Positions 31,730 to 40,495 of a stretch of 64,000 nt of DNA are shown in pieces. The notes under the pieces are model-generated. The model was not told where the DNA came from. It ran no database searches and saw only the letters and a list, made by a program, of their open reading frames with translations. The stretch's first letter is position 1; the number at the start of each line of letters is the position of its first letter. The stretch covers positions 1 to 64,000 of the forward strand of contig CAILCO010000124.1 of the NCBI GenBank assembly GCA_903832735.1. The letters run 5' to 3'. The position numbers were made by a program, and so were the translations under genes. The stretch is from an uncultured Sterolibacterium sp. Lineage in GTDB: Bacteria > Pseudomonadota > Gammaproteobacteria > Burkholderiales > Rhodocyclaceae.

Positions 31730-32887
31730 TTACTTGCCGGGATCCTTGACTGCTTCCAACTTGTCGAACTCGACGTTATAGAGCTTGCCATCGACCTTCT
31801 GGACGCGGCGGATATAGACATTCTGGACGATGTCGCGGGTCTCCGGATCGATCATGATAGGACCGCGCGGGCTGTCCAGCTTCATGCCCTTCAGGGCCGC
31901 CATGATCTTGTCGCCATCGGTGCTGCCATTGGTTTTCTTCAGCGCGCCGTAGATCGCCGCCATGCCGTCATAGCCCGCCACCGCCATGAAGTTGGGACGC
32001 ATCTTGGCGTCGATTTCGGCATAGCCCTTGACGAAGGCCTTGTTCAAGGCCGAGTCGTGCGCCGCCGAGTAGTGATGGCTGGTGATCACGCCCAGCGCCG
32101 AGTCGCCCATGGCCTCGATGACGTCGTCGTCGGTGACGTCGCCGGTGGCGATCAACTTGATCCCGGCCTTGTCCAGGCCGCGCTCGACGAAGCCCTTCAT
32201 GAAGGCCACGCCCTGCTCACCGGCGGGCAGGAAGATGAACACCGCCTCCGGCTGGCTGTCCTTGATGCGTTGCAGATAGGGCGAAAAGTCCGGGCTCTTC
32301 AGGGGCACCCGCACCTCGCCGACGATCTGCCCGCCGGCGGCGCTGAAGGTCTTCTTGAACTGGCCTTCGGCGTCATGTCCCGGGCCGTAATCGGAAACCA
32401 AAGTGTACACTTTCCTGATGCCATTCTTCGCCGCCCAGGTCGCCATCGGCGCCGTCACCTGCGGCAGGGTGAAGGAGAGCCGCGCGATGTAGGGCGACTT
32501 GGTGGTGATGATCGAGGTCGCCGCGTTCATGATGATCATCGGCTTCTTCGCCTCGGTCGCCAGCGGCGCAGCCGCGAGGCCGTTGGGCGTGAGCCCGAAG
32601 CCGGCCAAGATATCGACCTTGTCCTTGACGATCAATTCTTGGGCGTGACGCTTGGTGACTTCAGGCGCCGGCCCGGTATCGTCGCGCAGCAGCAGTTCAA
32701 TCTTCTTGCCGGCGACCTTGTCCCCCTGTTGCTTCATGTAGAGTCTGATGCCGTTTTCGATCTGCTTGCCGTAATTGGCGAAAGGCCCAGACATCGGCAG
32801 GATCACGCCGATCTTGACGCTCTCCTCGGCGCTGGCGGGCAGCGCAATGGCGGTAGCCAAAGCGGTGAGTAGGATGCTGAGTTTCAT
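31730..32887 (-). CDS. LivK-class periplasmic binding protein (third copy)
   Basis: A 385-aa protein with a clear Sec signal (MKLSILLTALATAIALPASA then EESVKIG). It is closer to the 14405 paralogue (shared INAATS.ITTKSPYI and ATDGDKI-type segments) than to its neighbour. ATG 32887 is preceded by GAGGAG; a longer frame to 32923 adds no signal-like residues. It lies upstream of the 30460 gene on the same strand, 79 bp apart. Confidence 0.88.
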   Translation of the reverse strand: MKLSILLTALATAIALPASAEESVKIGVILPMSGPFANYGKQIENGIRLYMKQQGDKVAGKKIELLLRDDTGPAPEVTKRHAQELIVKDKVDILAGFGLTPNGLAAAPLATEAKKPMIIMNAATSIITTKSPYIARLSFTLPQVTAPMATWAAKNGIRKVYTLVSDYGPGHDAEGQFKKTFSAAGGQIVGEVRVPLKSPDFSPYLQRIKDSQPEAVFIFLPAGEQGVAFMKGFVERGLDKAGIKLIATGDVTDDDVIEAMGDSALGVITSHHYSAAHDSALNKAFVKGYAEIDAKMRPNFMAVAGYDGMAAIYGALKKTNGSTDGDKIMAALKGMKLDSPRGPIMIDPETRDIVQNVYIRRVQKVDGKLYNVEFDKLEAVKDPGK

Positions 32888-32952
32888 GGTCGGTCTCCTC
32901 GGTTGAAATGGCTCAGTTTGCATTAGCCGGCATTACCCGGCATCAGGCGGAT

Positions 32953-33606
32953 TTAGGCAAAATCGGGCTGCTTCGCCGGCACGGCGTCGGCGAACGCCGG
33001 CAGTTCCAGGCAGCGCTCGAAGATGCGCATCACATTCGGCACATGTCCCAGCTCGCAGTTGAAGCGCTGGGCATTGAAGATCTGCGGCACCAGGCAGATG
33101 TCGGCCAGCGTGGCGACATCCCCGTGACAGAAGGCGCCGGTCGCCGGATCGTGCGCGAGTTGCGCCTCGACCGTGGCCAGGCCGGTCTCGACCCAGTGGC
33201 GATACCAGGCGCTCTTCTCCTCGTCGGACACGCCAAGCTTCTTGCTCAGGTAGCCCAGCACGCGCAGATTGTTCAAGGGATGAATCTCGCAGGCGATGGA
33301 CAGGGCGATCGCCCTGACGCGGGCTCGGTCGGCGGCGCCCGCGGGCAGGAGCGGCGGCGCCGGATGGCACTCTTCGAGATACTCGATGATCGCCAGGGAC
33401 TGCGAATATGCCCCGCTCTCATCGACCAGCACCGGCACCAGTGCCGCCGGATTGAGCGACCTGAACTCGGGGGCGAACTGTTCGCCGCCGCCCTTGAGAA
33501 GATGCACCGGGACGGTCTCGAAGGGCAGGCCCTTGAGGTTCAACGCGATGCGGACGCGAAACGAGGCCGAACTGCGAAAGTAGCTATAAAGTTTGATCAT
33601 CGGCAT
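32953..33606 (-). CDS. maiA: Zeta-class glutathione transferase: maleylpyruvate/maleylacetoacetate isomerase
   Basis: A 217-aa zeta-class GST with the glutathione-activating motif SSASFRVRIAL and the QSLAIIEYLEE segment. These isomerases convert maleylpyruvate or maleylacetoacetate to the fumaryl isomer with glutathione as cofactor. Because gentisate dioxygenase is in the same run, maleylpyruvate is the likely substrate. It follows the fumarylpyruvate hydrolase gene by 23 bp. Confidence 0.9.
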   Translation of the reverse strand: MPMIKLYSYFRSSASFRVRIALNLKGLPFETVPVHLLKGGGEQFAPEFRSLNPAALVPVLVDESGAYSQSLAIIEYLEECHPAPPLLPAGAADRARVRAIALSIACEIHPLNNLRVLGYLSKKLGVSDEEKSAWYRHWVETGLATVEAQLAHDPATGAFCHGDVATLADICLVPQIFNAQRFNCELGHVPNVMRIFERCLELPAFADAVPAKQPDFA

Positions 33607-33629
33607 GCCCTAATTCACGTCGCGGCGGT

Positions 33630-34322
33630 TCAAACCAAAGTGATCGAAAGATCGGTCAAGCCATCTACGCCGCCGACCAGGGTATCGCCCTTCTGCACCT
33701 TGCCCACGCCCGCGGGGGTTCCGGTGTAGATCAGATCGCCCGGCTCGAGGGTGAAGTATTCAGAGAGATTGCTGATCACTTCCGCAACCGACCAGATCAG
33801 TTCCGTGAGATCGCCCCGCTGCTTCTGCGCGCCATTGACGTTAAGCCAGATCGCGCCCTTGGTCTTGATGCCGGTCTCGCCGACCCGGTGCAGCGGCGCG
33901 ATCGGCGCAGATTGGTCGAAGGCCTTGCCCAACTCCCACGGCCGTCCCTTTTCGCGCAGTGCGAACTGCAGGTCGCGGCGCGTCATGTCGAGTCCGACGG
34001 CATAGCCGAATATGTAGGAGTCGGCCTCGGCGACGGGAATATTCCTGCCGCCTTTGCCGATCGCCACCACCAGTTCGATCTCGTAGTGATAGTTTTCGGT
34101 CATCGGCGGATAGGCCACCCGCCCGACCTCGTTAGCCGGCACCGGGAACACCGCATCGGCCGGCTTGCAGAAGAAGAAGGGCGGCTCGCGGCCGGTGAAG
34201 CCCATCTCCTTGGCGTGCTCGGCGTAATTGCGGCCGACGCAATAGACGCGCCGCACCGGAAACAACTGGTCGGAACCGGCGATCGGCACGGCGGCCTGGG
34301 GCAGGGCAAAAACGTAGTTCAT
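33630..34322 (-). CDS. Fumarylpyruvate hydrolase (FAH family)
   Basis: A 230-aa FAH-fold hydrolase. RVYCVGRNYAEHAKEMG opens the domain, and metal ligands appear in HYEIELVV and GLDMTRRDLQ, with the C-terminal IYTGTPAGVGK loop. It splits fumarylpyruvate into fumarate and pyruvate, the last gentisate step. The short length and order dioxygenase-hydrolase-GST match nag/gentisate clusters. Confidence 0.9.
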   Translation of the reverse strand: MNYVFALPQAAVPIAGSDQLFPVRRVYCVGRNYAEHAKEMGFTGREPPFFFCKPADAVFPVPANEVGRVAYPPMTENYHYEIELVVAIGKGGRNIPVAEADSYIFGYAVGLDMTRRDLQFALREKGRPWELGKAFDQSAPIAPLHRVGETGIKTKGAIWLNVNGAQKQRGDLTELIWSVAEVISNLSEYFTLEPGDLIYTGTPAGVGKVQKGDTLVGGVDGLTDLSITLV

Positions 34323-34353
34323 GGTTTAACCTTTTCGATTAATGAATGCATTT

Positions 34354-35370
34354 CTACGCGACTTCTTCGCGCAGCAGGTCGAGGGCTTCCTGCACCGGCC
34401 GGTCGGAGAAGGAGAATAGTACCGATTCGGCGCTGGCGGAGAGCTCGAGCATCTGCCAGGAAGGCACCACGAAGACATCGTGCGGCCCCCAGTCGAAACG
34501 CTTCCCGGCTATCGTGGCGGAGCCCTCGCCTTCGGCGCAGCAATACACCGCGGCGTCGGTGGCGCGGTGCGGCCGGCCGGCAAAGCCCTTGGGCAGGAGT
34601 TGCAGGAAGGTACCGATGGTGGGCATTGCCCAGCCGCCGGTCAGCGGATTGATGTAGCGCATCTTGACGCCGCGCGCCGCGTCCATCATGCCGTCGGCCA
34701 TAAGCTTGGCCAGGGCGGCGCGGCTCGTGACATAGGGATAGTTGAAGATCGGCGAGGCCCGCCGCCGGTGTTCGTGCGTCAGCGGCTGCATGTTGCTGGC
34801 CCAGCGCGCTTCGGAGTCGCCCTCGGCGCGCGCTATTTGCTGCATCTGCTCGGGATAGCGTTCGGCAAACTGGGCATCGAAGAGCGCCACGATCGGAACG
34901 TCGAGGCCATCGAGCCAAACCACCGGCTCCTGCGACTCGTTGCCATGATCGTGCCAGGTCCACGACGGCGTGATGATGAAGTCGCCCGGATGCATGATGG
35001 TGCGTTCGCCATCGACCGCGGTATAGGCGCCCTCGCCTTCGAGGATGAAGCGCAGCGCGCTCTGGGAATGGCGGTGCGAGGAGGCGATCTCACCCGGCAG
35101 GATCAGTTGCAATCCGGAATACAGGGCGCTGGTGATCAGCGAGGAGTCCGGCAGCCCCGGATTCTCCAGCACCAGCACCCGGCGCACGGCTTCCTGCGCC
35201 GTGATCAGGCGGCCCGACTCGAGGATGAAGGGGCGAATCGCATCATAGCGCCAGAGCATCGCCTGCGTCTTGGGCTTGGGCTCATCGGGAATCAGGTCGT
35301 CGAGGACTTCCCAGAGCGGCCGGAGCTTGCACTCCGAGATGCGGGTGTAGAAGTCGGCGCGGTCGTTCAT
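34354..35370 (-). CDS. gtdA: Gentisate 1,2-dioxygenase
   Basis: A 338-aa bicupin. The first cupin has the iron ligands in SHRHSQSALRF (His, His) with the later His in WTWHDHGN; a second cupin follows. It opens gentisate to maleylpyruvate with O2 and Fe(II). ATG 35370 starts MNDRADFYTRISECKLRPLW, the family N-terminus; the extra 64 codons upstream to 35562 look untranslated. It is first in the gentisate operon, divergent from the MarR gene. The 236-bp gap 35371-35606 holds the operator at 35574. Confidence 0.92.
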   Translation of the reverse strand: MNDRADFYTRISECKLRPLWEVLDDLIPDEPKPKTQAMLWRYDAIRPFILESGRLITAQEAVRRVLVLENPGLPDSSLITSALYSGLQLILPGEIASSHRHSQSALRFILEGEGAYTAVDGERTIMHPGDFIITPSWTWHDHGNESQEPVVWLDGLDVPIVALFDAQFAERYPEQMQQIARAEGDSEARWASNMQPLTHEHRRRASPIFNYPYVTSRAALAKLMADGMMDAARGVKMRYINPLTGGWAMPTIGTFLQLLPKGFAGRPHRATDAAVYCCAEGEGSATIAGKRFDWGPHDVFVVPSWQMLELSASAESVLFSFSDRPVQEALDLLREEVA

Positions 35371-35573
35371 CGATCGATCCTTGTCTGGGTCAAGTCCGCC
35401 AGTCAGCCCCGCCTGCGCTGCAGGGCGGCAGTTTGCATATTCTGCCACAAAGTCACATTGACGCCCTGGAATGCACTGCCTGCGCCATTTTTGCCCTTCA
35501 GCAGCTTGTCTAGCAGCCCACCTAGCACCCCATTTGATATTAAGCATATTCCCCTGCCCCAAAGTTTAGTATA

Positions 35574-35588
35574 GTTTGGATACCAAAC
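35574..35588. promoter_or_regulatory. MarR-type operator between gentisate operon and regulator
   Basis: Perfect palindrome GTTTGG-ATA-CCAAAC in the divergent region, 18 bp before the marR start. It overlaps an AT-rich TAGTATAGT that could be a -10 box on either strand. It is the natural binding site for the MarR protein next door. Confidence 0.6.
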
Positions 35589-35606
35589 AATTCTTTTTCC
35601 CTTCCG

Positions 35607-36107
35607 ATGCCTCAGAATCAAGCCACGCACAAGACCAACGGCAAAGCGGTCAGCGCCGACAAACTCGATTTCGACCTCTTGCCGGGGCTGATCGGTTACC
35701 AGTTGCGCCTGACCCAACTGGCGATATTCAACGACTTCGGTAAATCGCTTTCGGACCAGGCGATCTCGCCCGGACGTTTCGGCGTGCTGGCCTTGATCGG
35801 CGCCAATCCCGGTCTGACGCAGAGTCGCCTGGCCCAGGCCACGCATCTGGATCGCTCGACCATGGTGGCGGTGATCGACCAGCTCGAGGCGCGCAACCTG
35901 GTCGAGCGCCGCGCCGCGCCCAATGACCGGCGCTCCAACGCGCTGTGGCTCACCGAAGCGGGCAGGAAGATGCTGCGAATGATGAAGCAGCGCGTCAAGA
36001 CGCACGAGACGCACATCGCCTCGGCGCTGGGCGAAGAAGACGCGGCGCGCCTGATCGGCATGCTCTCGCGCATCCGCAGCCACCTTCAGCAAAGCGTGTC
36101 GGGCTGA
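35607..36107 (+). CDS. MarR-family regulator of the gentisate operon
   Basis: A 166-aa winged-helix regulator: recognition region LTQSRLAQATHLDRSTMVAV and wing RRAAPNDRRSNALWLTEAG. It is divergent from gentisate dioxygenase and probably represses it until an aromatic ligand binds. There is no Shine-Dalgarno sequence ahead of the ATG, so the message may be nearly leaderless. Function in this pathway is inferred from position. Confidence 0.87.
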   Translation: MPQNQATHKTNGKAVSADKLDFDLLPGLIGYQLRLTQLAIFNDFGKSLSDQAISPGRFGVLALIGANPGLTQSRLAQATHLDRSTMVAVIDQLEARNLVERRAAPNDRRSNALWLTEAGRKMLRMMKQRVKTHETHIASALGEEDAARLIGMLSRIRSHLQQSVSG

Positions 36108-36146
36108 AGCCCGACCGCAAGAAGTCCCATCGGACGACACCAGGAA

Positions 36147-36161
36147 GTCCCCTTGGGGGAC
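36147..36161. terminator. Hairpin between convergent marR and Nif3-like genes
   Basis: GTCCCC / GGGGGAC around TT, in the 59-bp gap between two converging genes. There is no T-run, so this is a weak bidirectional terminator candidate. Confidence 0.3.
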
Positions 36162-36166
36162 GGTGC

Positions 36167-36970
36167 TCACACCGGATTGTCGATATCGATAAATTCGACC
36201 GCCAGGCCAAGCTTGTCCTCCAACTCGGCCCCCACCGCCTGCACGCCGTAGCGTTCGGTGGCGTGATGGCCGGCGGCGATGTACGGGATGCCCGACTCGC
36301 GGGCCATATGAACATTCTGCTCGGAAATTTCACCCGAAACGAAGCAGTCGGCACCCGTGGCGATGGCCTGTTCGAAATAGTCCTGCGCCCCACCCGAGCA
36401 CCAGGCGATACGCCGCAAAGGCCGGTCCGCATCGCCCAGGAGCTGCGGCTTGCGGCCCAGGGTGCGCTCCAGCGCAGCGGCCAGATCGGCCGCCGTCGCG
36501 CTGGCACAGCGGCCGAGAAAACCGATCTCCTGCTCGGCGAAACGACCGTCTATCCGCCAGCCCAGAAGCTTCGCCAGTTGCGCGTTATTGCCCAGTTCGG
36601 GATGGGCATCGAGCGGCAGGTGATAAGCGAACAGGCTGATGTCGTGAGCCAGCAGCGTGGCCAGGCGACGGCGGCGGATGCCGGTGACACGGCCATCCTC
36701 GGACTTCCAGAACCAGCCGTGATGCACCAGCAACGCATCGGCCCCACAGTCCACGGCGGCTTCGATCAAGTCCTGGCTGGCGGTCACACCGCAGACGATG
36801 CGGCGAACCTCGGCACGGCCTTCCACTTGCAGTCCGTTTGGGCAATAATCCTGGAAGTGTGCGGCGCCGAGCAACTGATCGAGATGGTCTCGCAATTGGT
36901 TTAGAGATACGGGGTCTGGCGCTAGCGGGGCTGGTGTTATGGGGTGGCGCGACATGGGTCTCTCCGACAT
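36167..36970 (-). CDS. Nif3/YbgI-family dinuclear metal-centre protein
   Basis: A 267-aa protein of the Nif3-like family. The family's metal ligands appear in LLVHHGWFW (His-His), YHLPLDAHPE and the late AGHHATERYG. YbgI forms a hexameric toroid with a two-metal site; its physiological reaction is not settled (it is often annotated as a GTP cyclohydrolase I type 2 homologue). The start could also be the ATG at 36955. It is divergent from the HtrA gene with only 25 bp between the two. Confidence 0.88.
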   Translation of the reverse strand: MSERPMSRHPITPAPLAPDPVSLNQLRDHLDQLLGAAHFQDYCPNGLQVEGRAEVRRIVCGVTASQDLIEAAVDCGADALLVHHGWFWKSEDGRVTGIRRRRLATLLAHDISLFAYHLPLDAHPELGNNAQLAKLLGWRIDGRFAEQEIGFLGRCASATAADLAAALERTLGRKPQLLGDADRPLRRIAWCSGGAQDYFEQAIATGADCFVSGEISEQNVHMARESGIPYIAAGHHATERYGVQAVGAELEDKLGLAVEFIDIDNPV

Positions 36971-36995
36971 TCATTCATAATCAACGGACCAAATT

Positions 36996-38150
36996 ATGCG
37001 CCGACTCTGGCTGATTTTCGCCCAAGCTGTCACCGTCAGCCTGGCGCTGCTGTTCGTGGTCCAGACCCTGAAACCGCAATGGATCGCCAGAGGCCCAACG
37101 GGCGGCAACGTCATTTCGGTAAAAGAGGCCGCCCCGCTGTCCGGCGAAGCGCGCAAGGTGGTCTCGTACAACGATGCGGCACAGAAGGCGCTGCCTTCCG
37201 TGGTGCATATCTTCACCAGTCAGGAAGTCAAGACGCCGCGCAGCCCCCTGTTGAACGACCCGTTCTTCCGCCATTTTTTCGGCGACCGATTCGAGGTCCA
37301 GCCGCAACGGCGTTCCGGCCTGGGCAGCGGCGTGGTGGTCAGCGGCGAAGGCTATATCCTGACCAACAATCATGTCATCGAGGCCGCCGACGAGATCGAA
37401 GTGGCCCTGCAAGACGGCCGCAAATTCAAGGCGCGCGTCGTCGGCGCAGACCCCGATTCCGACCTCGCGGTGCTGCGCATCAACGCCGGCGGCAAACTGC
37501 CGGCGGTCACCCTGGCCCCGGCGGAATCGCTGCGGGTGGGCGATGTCGTGCTGGCCATCGGCAACCCCTTCGGGGTCGGCCAGACGGTCACCTCGGGCAT
37601 CGTCAGCGCCCTCGGCCGCTCGCACCTGGGCATCAATACCTTCGAAAATTTCATCCAGACCGACGCCGCTATCAATCCCGGCAATTCCGGCGGCGCCTTG
37701 GTCGACAGCAACGGCAATCTGGTCGGCGTCAATACCGCGATCTACTCCCAGAGCGGCGGCTCGATGGGCATAGGCTTCGCAATCCCGGTCTCGCTGGCCA
37801 AGAATGTCATGGATCAGATTATCCGGACGGGTGCTGTGACCCGCGGCTGGATCGGCATCGAGGTGCAGGAAATAACCCCCGAACTGGCCGAATCCTTCAA
37901 GCTGCCGGACACCCAGGGCGCCCTCATCGCCGGGGTCCTGCGCGGCAGCCCGGCGGATCGGGCCGGCATCCGCCCAGGCGACATCCTGCTGATGGTGGCG
38001 GGCAAGCGCGTCACCGACGCCCAGGGCATGCTCGAACTGATCGCCGGTCAAACCCCAGGTACCCAGGCGCAGTTCAAGCTCCGCCGCGATGGCGCGGAGA
38101 CCGACCTCACGGTGGCCATCGCCAAGCGCCCGAAACCTAAAGCCGAGTAG
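36996..38150 (+). CDS. HtrA-family periplasmic serine protease (DegS/DegQ-like)
   Basis: A 384-aa membrane-anchored protease. One N-terminal helix (residues 5-25) is followed by a trypsin-like domain with His126 (LTNNHVIE), Asp156 (DSDLAVL) and Ser231 (NPGNSGGAL), then one PDZ domain (about 285-375). A single PDZ and an uncleaved anchor are the DegS layout; betaproteobacterial DegQ/MucD enzymes normally have two PDZ domains. It would take part in envelope stress proteolysis. It converges with tatC; the two stop codons adjoin. Confidence 0.92.
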   Translation: MRRLWLIFAQAVTVSLALLFVVQTLKPQWIARGPTGGNVISVKEAAPLSGEARKVVSYNDAAQKALPSVVHIFTSQEVKTPRSPLLNDPFFRHFFGDRFEVQPQRRSGLGSGVVVSGEGYILTNNHVIEAADEIEVALQDGRKFKARVVGADPDSDLAVLRINAGGKLPAVTLAPAESLRVGDVVLAIGNPFGVGQTVTSGIVSALGRSHLGINTFENFIQTDAAINPGNSGGALVDSNGNLVGVNTAIYSQSGGSMGIGFAIPVSLAKNVMDQIIRTGAVTRGWIGIEVQEITPELAESFKLPDTQGALIAGVLRGSPADRAGIRPGDILLMVAGKRVTDAQGMLELIAGQTPGTQAQFKLRRDGAETDLTVAIAKRPKPKAE

Positions 38151-38897
38151 TTAGCTTTCGAGTTCCGTTTCCGGGTCGTCCGGCCGCTTGGCGATGAAGC
38201 GCGCGAGGATGATGCCCAGTTCGTAGAGCAACCACAGCGGCACCGCCAGCATGAACTGCGAGACCGGATCGGGCGGCGTAAACACGGCGCCGACCACGAA
38301 GGCGCCGACGATCACATAAGGCCGGATTTCCTTCAGCTTTGCAATGCTCACCAGACCGACCCGGACCAGCACGATGACGATCACCGGCACCTCGAAGGTG
38401 ATGCCGAAAGCGAGGAAGGTGGACATCACGAAGGACAAGTATTTGTCGATATCGGTCATCACCGCCACGCCCACGGGCACGACCTTGTTCACGAAAACAA
38501 ATAGCGTGGGGAAAATGATGAAATAGGCGAAGGACATGCCCAGGAAGAACAGGAAGACGCTAGCCGCGATCAGAGGCGGCACGAACTTCTTTTCGTGGGC
38601 ATAGAGGCCGGGGGCGACGAACGCCCAGACCTGATAGAGCACATAGGGCAGCGCGAGCAGGAAGGCCAGCATCAGGGTCACCTTCATCGGCACCAGAAAG
38701 CCCCCGGCCACGTCGGTGACGATCATCTGCCCGCCCTGCGGCAGCGCCGCCAACAGCGGACCCGCGAGCAAGGTAAAGATATCCCGCGCCCAGTAGACCA
38801 AACCCAGAAAGATGACGAGCACCGAGAGTATCGAACGGATCAGGCGGTCGCGCAACTCGACGAGGTGTGAAATGAAACTTTCCTGGCCCTCGTCCAT
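38151..38897 (-). CDS. tatC: Sec-independent translocase subunit TatC
   Basis: A 248-aa protein with six helices. The N-terminal SHLVELRDRLIRS and the FVAPGLYAHEKKF cytoplasmic loop are TatC signatures used to bind twin-arginine signals. It is the last gene of tatABC. Confidence 0.96.
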   Translation of the reverse strand: MDEGQESFISHLVELRDRLIRSILSVLVIFLGLVYWARDIFTLLAGPLLAALPQGGQMIVTDVAGGFLVPMKVTLMLAFLLALPYVLYQVWAFVAPGLYAHEKKFVPPLIAASVFLFFLGMSFAYFIIFPTLFVFVNKVVPVGVAVMTDIDKYLSFVMSTFLAFGITFEVPVIVIVLVRVGLVSIAKLKEIRPYVIVGAFVVGAVFTPPDPVSQFMLAVPLWLLYELGIILARFIAKRPDDPETELES

Positions 38898-38901
38898 GCG
38901 T

Positions 38902-39372
38902 TCAGACTTTAGCTTTCTCGGCGGCGGGCGCAGGTTCGACGTGATGTTCCAACGGACTTTCCTCGACCGGCACGTTCCCCGCCTCGAAGCGCGCCGCCAG
39001 CGGTACCTCGGGCGGTGCCTCAGGCGGCTCAGCGGACGGCGCGACTGCAGTCGGCGTTGCGCCTGGAACCGCCGGCGCCGCCTCGGCGGGCGGCGCGATC
39101 GACTGATTGAGCGATGTCTCGACAGCGTTCATTTCCTGGCTCACCGAGGACTCCATGGCCAGCACCTGATCTTTCATCTGCTCCTGCAGTTTCTTCAGTT
39201 CGTCGAGCTGCATCTCGCGATTGATATCGGCCTTGACGTCATTGACGTAGCGCTGCAGACGGCCGAGCAGCAACCCGGCGGTACGCGCCACCTTGGGCAG
39301 CCGCTCGGGACCGATGACGACCAGGGCCACCAGACCGATGACCACCAGTTCGGAAAAACCGACGTCGAACAT
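38902..39372 (-). CDS. tatB: Sec-independent translocase subunit TatB
   Basis: A 156-aa protein: a single N-terminal helix (MFDVGFSELVVIGLVALVVI), the GPERLPK hinge and a long amphipathic/charged tail, the latter Pro-, Ala- and Glu-rich. It forms the receptor with TatC. The start at 39372 lacks a clear ribosome site. It ends 4 bp before tatC. Confidence 0.94.
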   Translation of the reverse strand: MFDVGFSELVVIGLVALVVIGPERLPKVARTAGLLLGRLQRYVNDVKADINREMQLDELKKLQEQMKDQVLAMESSVSQEMNAVETSLNQSIAPPAEAAPAVPGATPTAVAPSAEPPEAPPEVPLAARFEAGNVPVEESPLEHHVEPAPAAEKAKV

Positions 39373-39440
39373 TGAGGGTAGTGGGAATTGAGGAGAGAGG
39401 AGTGAAAGGGCGAGCTTCGTTGCACTAGCGTTGCTGCTCG

Positions 39441-39662
39441 CTAGCTCCTGACCTTCTCCTTGATCTCGCCTTCGAGGGTGTGGCCGCCCTCCTGTGGCGG
39501 CGGCTCCGCGGATTTCTCGGCGGTGCCATCCTTCATGCCTTCCTTGAAGCCCTTGACCGCACCGCCCAGATCCTGTCCGATATTGCGGATTTTCTTGGTG
39601 CCGAACACCAGCATGACGATCACCAGCACGATCAGCCAGTGCCAAATACTTAAACTTCCCAT
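39441..39662 (-). CDS. tatA: Sec-independent translocase subunit TatA
   Basis: A 73-aa protein with one N-terminal helix ([17 protein letters not shown]), the FG hinge followed by [18 protein letters not shown], and a short acidic tail. It oligomerises into the twin-arginine pore. Confidence 0.96.
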   Translation of the reverse strand: MGSLSIWHWLIVLVIVMLVFGTKKIRNIGQDLGGAVKGFKEGMKDGTAEKSAEPPPQEGGHTLEGEIKEKVRS

Positions 39663-39672
39663 GTCGATCTCC

Positions 39673-40020
39673 TTATTTGCGGATCATCGAGCCCAGCGGC
39701 TCGGGGCCGCCGAGGATATGAATGTGCAAATGATACACCTCTTGCCGGCCGATACGCCCGGTGTTGATGATGCTGCGGAAGCCGTCAACCAGACCCTGCT
39801 CGCGCGCCAAGCGGCCGGCCAGCGCGAGCATTCTGCCGAGCACCATCTGATGCGACAGATCGGCTTCCGCCAGAGAGGCGATATGGGCCTTGGGGATAAT
39901 CATGAAATGCACCGGCGTGACCGGCTGGATATCATGAAACGCGAAGACCTCCTCATCCTCATAAACCTTGCGGCTGGGAATCTCTCCCCTCGCGATCTTG
40001 CAGAAGATGCAGTCACTCAT
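39673..40020 (-). CDS. HIT-family nucleotide-binding protein (HINT type)
   Basis: A 115-aa histidine-triad protein beginning [13 protein letters not shown] and ending with the catalytic triad [13 protein letters not shown] enzymes hydrolyse nucleoside phosphoramidates. It stands between hisE and tatA, a position conserved in betaproteobacteria. Confidence 0.94.
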   Translation of the reverse strand: MSDCIFCKIARGEIPSRKVYEDEEVFAFHDIQPVTPVHFMIIPKAHIASLAEADLSHQMVLGRMLALAGRLAREQGLVDGFRSIINTGRIGRQEVYHLHIHILGGPEPLGSMIRK

Positions 40021-40023
40021 GGC

Positions 40024-40359
40024 TCAGGCTCCCGCCGCACCGGAACGCGACTTCTTCTCGTCGATTCCCGAGATGCCTTCGCGTCGGCGAAACTCGAACA
40101 GAACATCATCGACCCCCAGGCCGAAATGGGCCAGGAGGATCATGCTGTGAAACCACAGGTCGGTCACTTCGCGCACCAGATGCAGATGGTCGCCATCCTT
40201 CGCCGCCATGATGGTCTCGGCCGCCTCTTCCGCCACCTTCTTGCAGATGCTGTCGGTGCCCTTGGCGTACAGGCTGGCGACATAGGAGACATCGGGCGCG
40301 GCCTGCTTGCGCTCGGCCAGGGTCGCCTGGACGCGGTGTATCACTTCGAGATCGATCAT
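40024..40359 (-). CDS. hisE: Phosphoribosyl-ATP pyrophosphatase
   Basis: A 111-aa MazG-like all-alpha protein. Metal-binding glutamates lie in KKVAEEAAET and VREVTDLWFH. It removes pyrophosphate from phosphoribosyl-ATP, step 2 of histidine synthesis. I use ATG 40359 (MIDLEVIHRVQ), with AGGG upstream; ATG 40392 is also in frame. It ends 4 bp before the HIT gene. Unusually it is split from hisI by an opposing sensor-kinase gene. Confidence 0.9.
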   Translation of the reverse strand: MIDLEVIHRVQATLAERKQAAPDVSYVASLYAKGTDSICKKVAEEAAETIMAAKDGDHLHLVREVTDLWFHSMILLAHFGLGVDDVLFEFRRREGISGIDEKKSRSGAAGA

Positions 40360-40495
40360 ATCGGGACCCTGGGCCAAAAGATGGCGAATCATACCGCCTG
40401 CCGCGCCGCAATTCAAAGTCCCACGGCTGCCGCTGGCGCGACACCCAGTACAAGGGCATAATATAACGATCTGCGTAGAACGAGACGACACTCCG

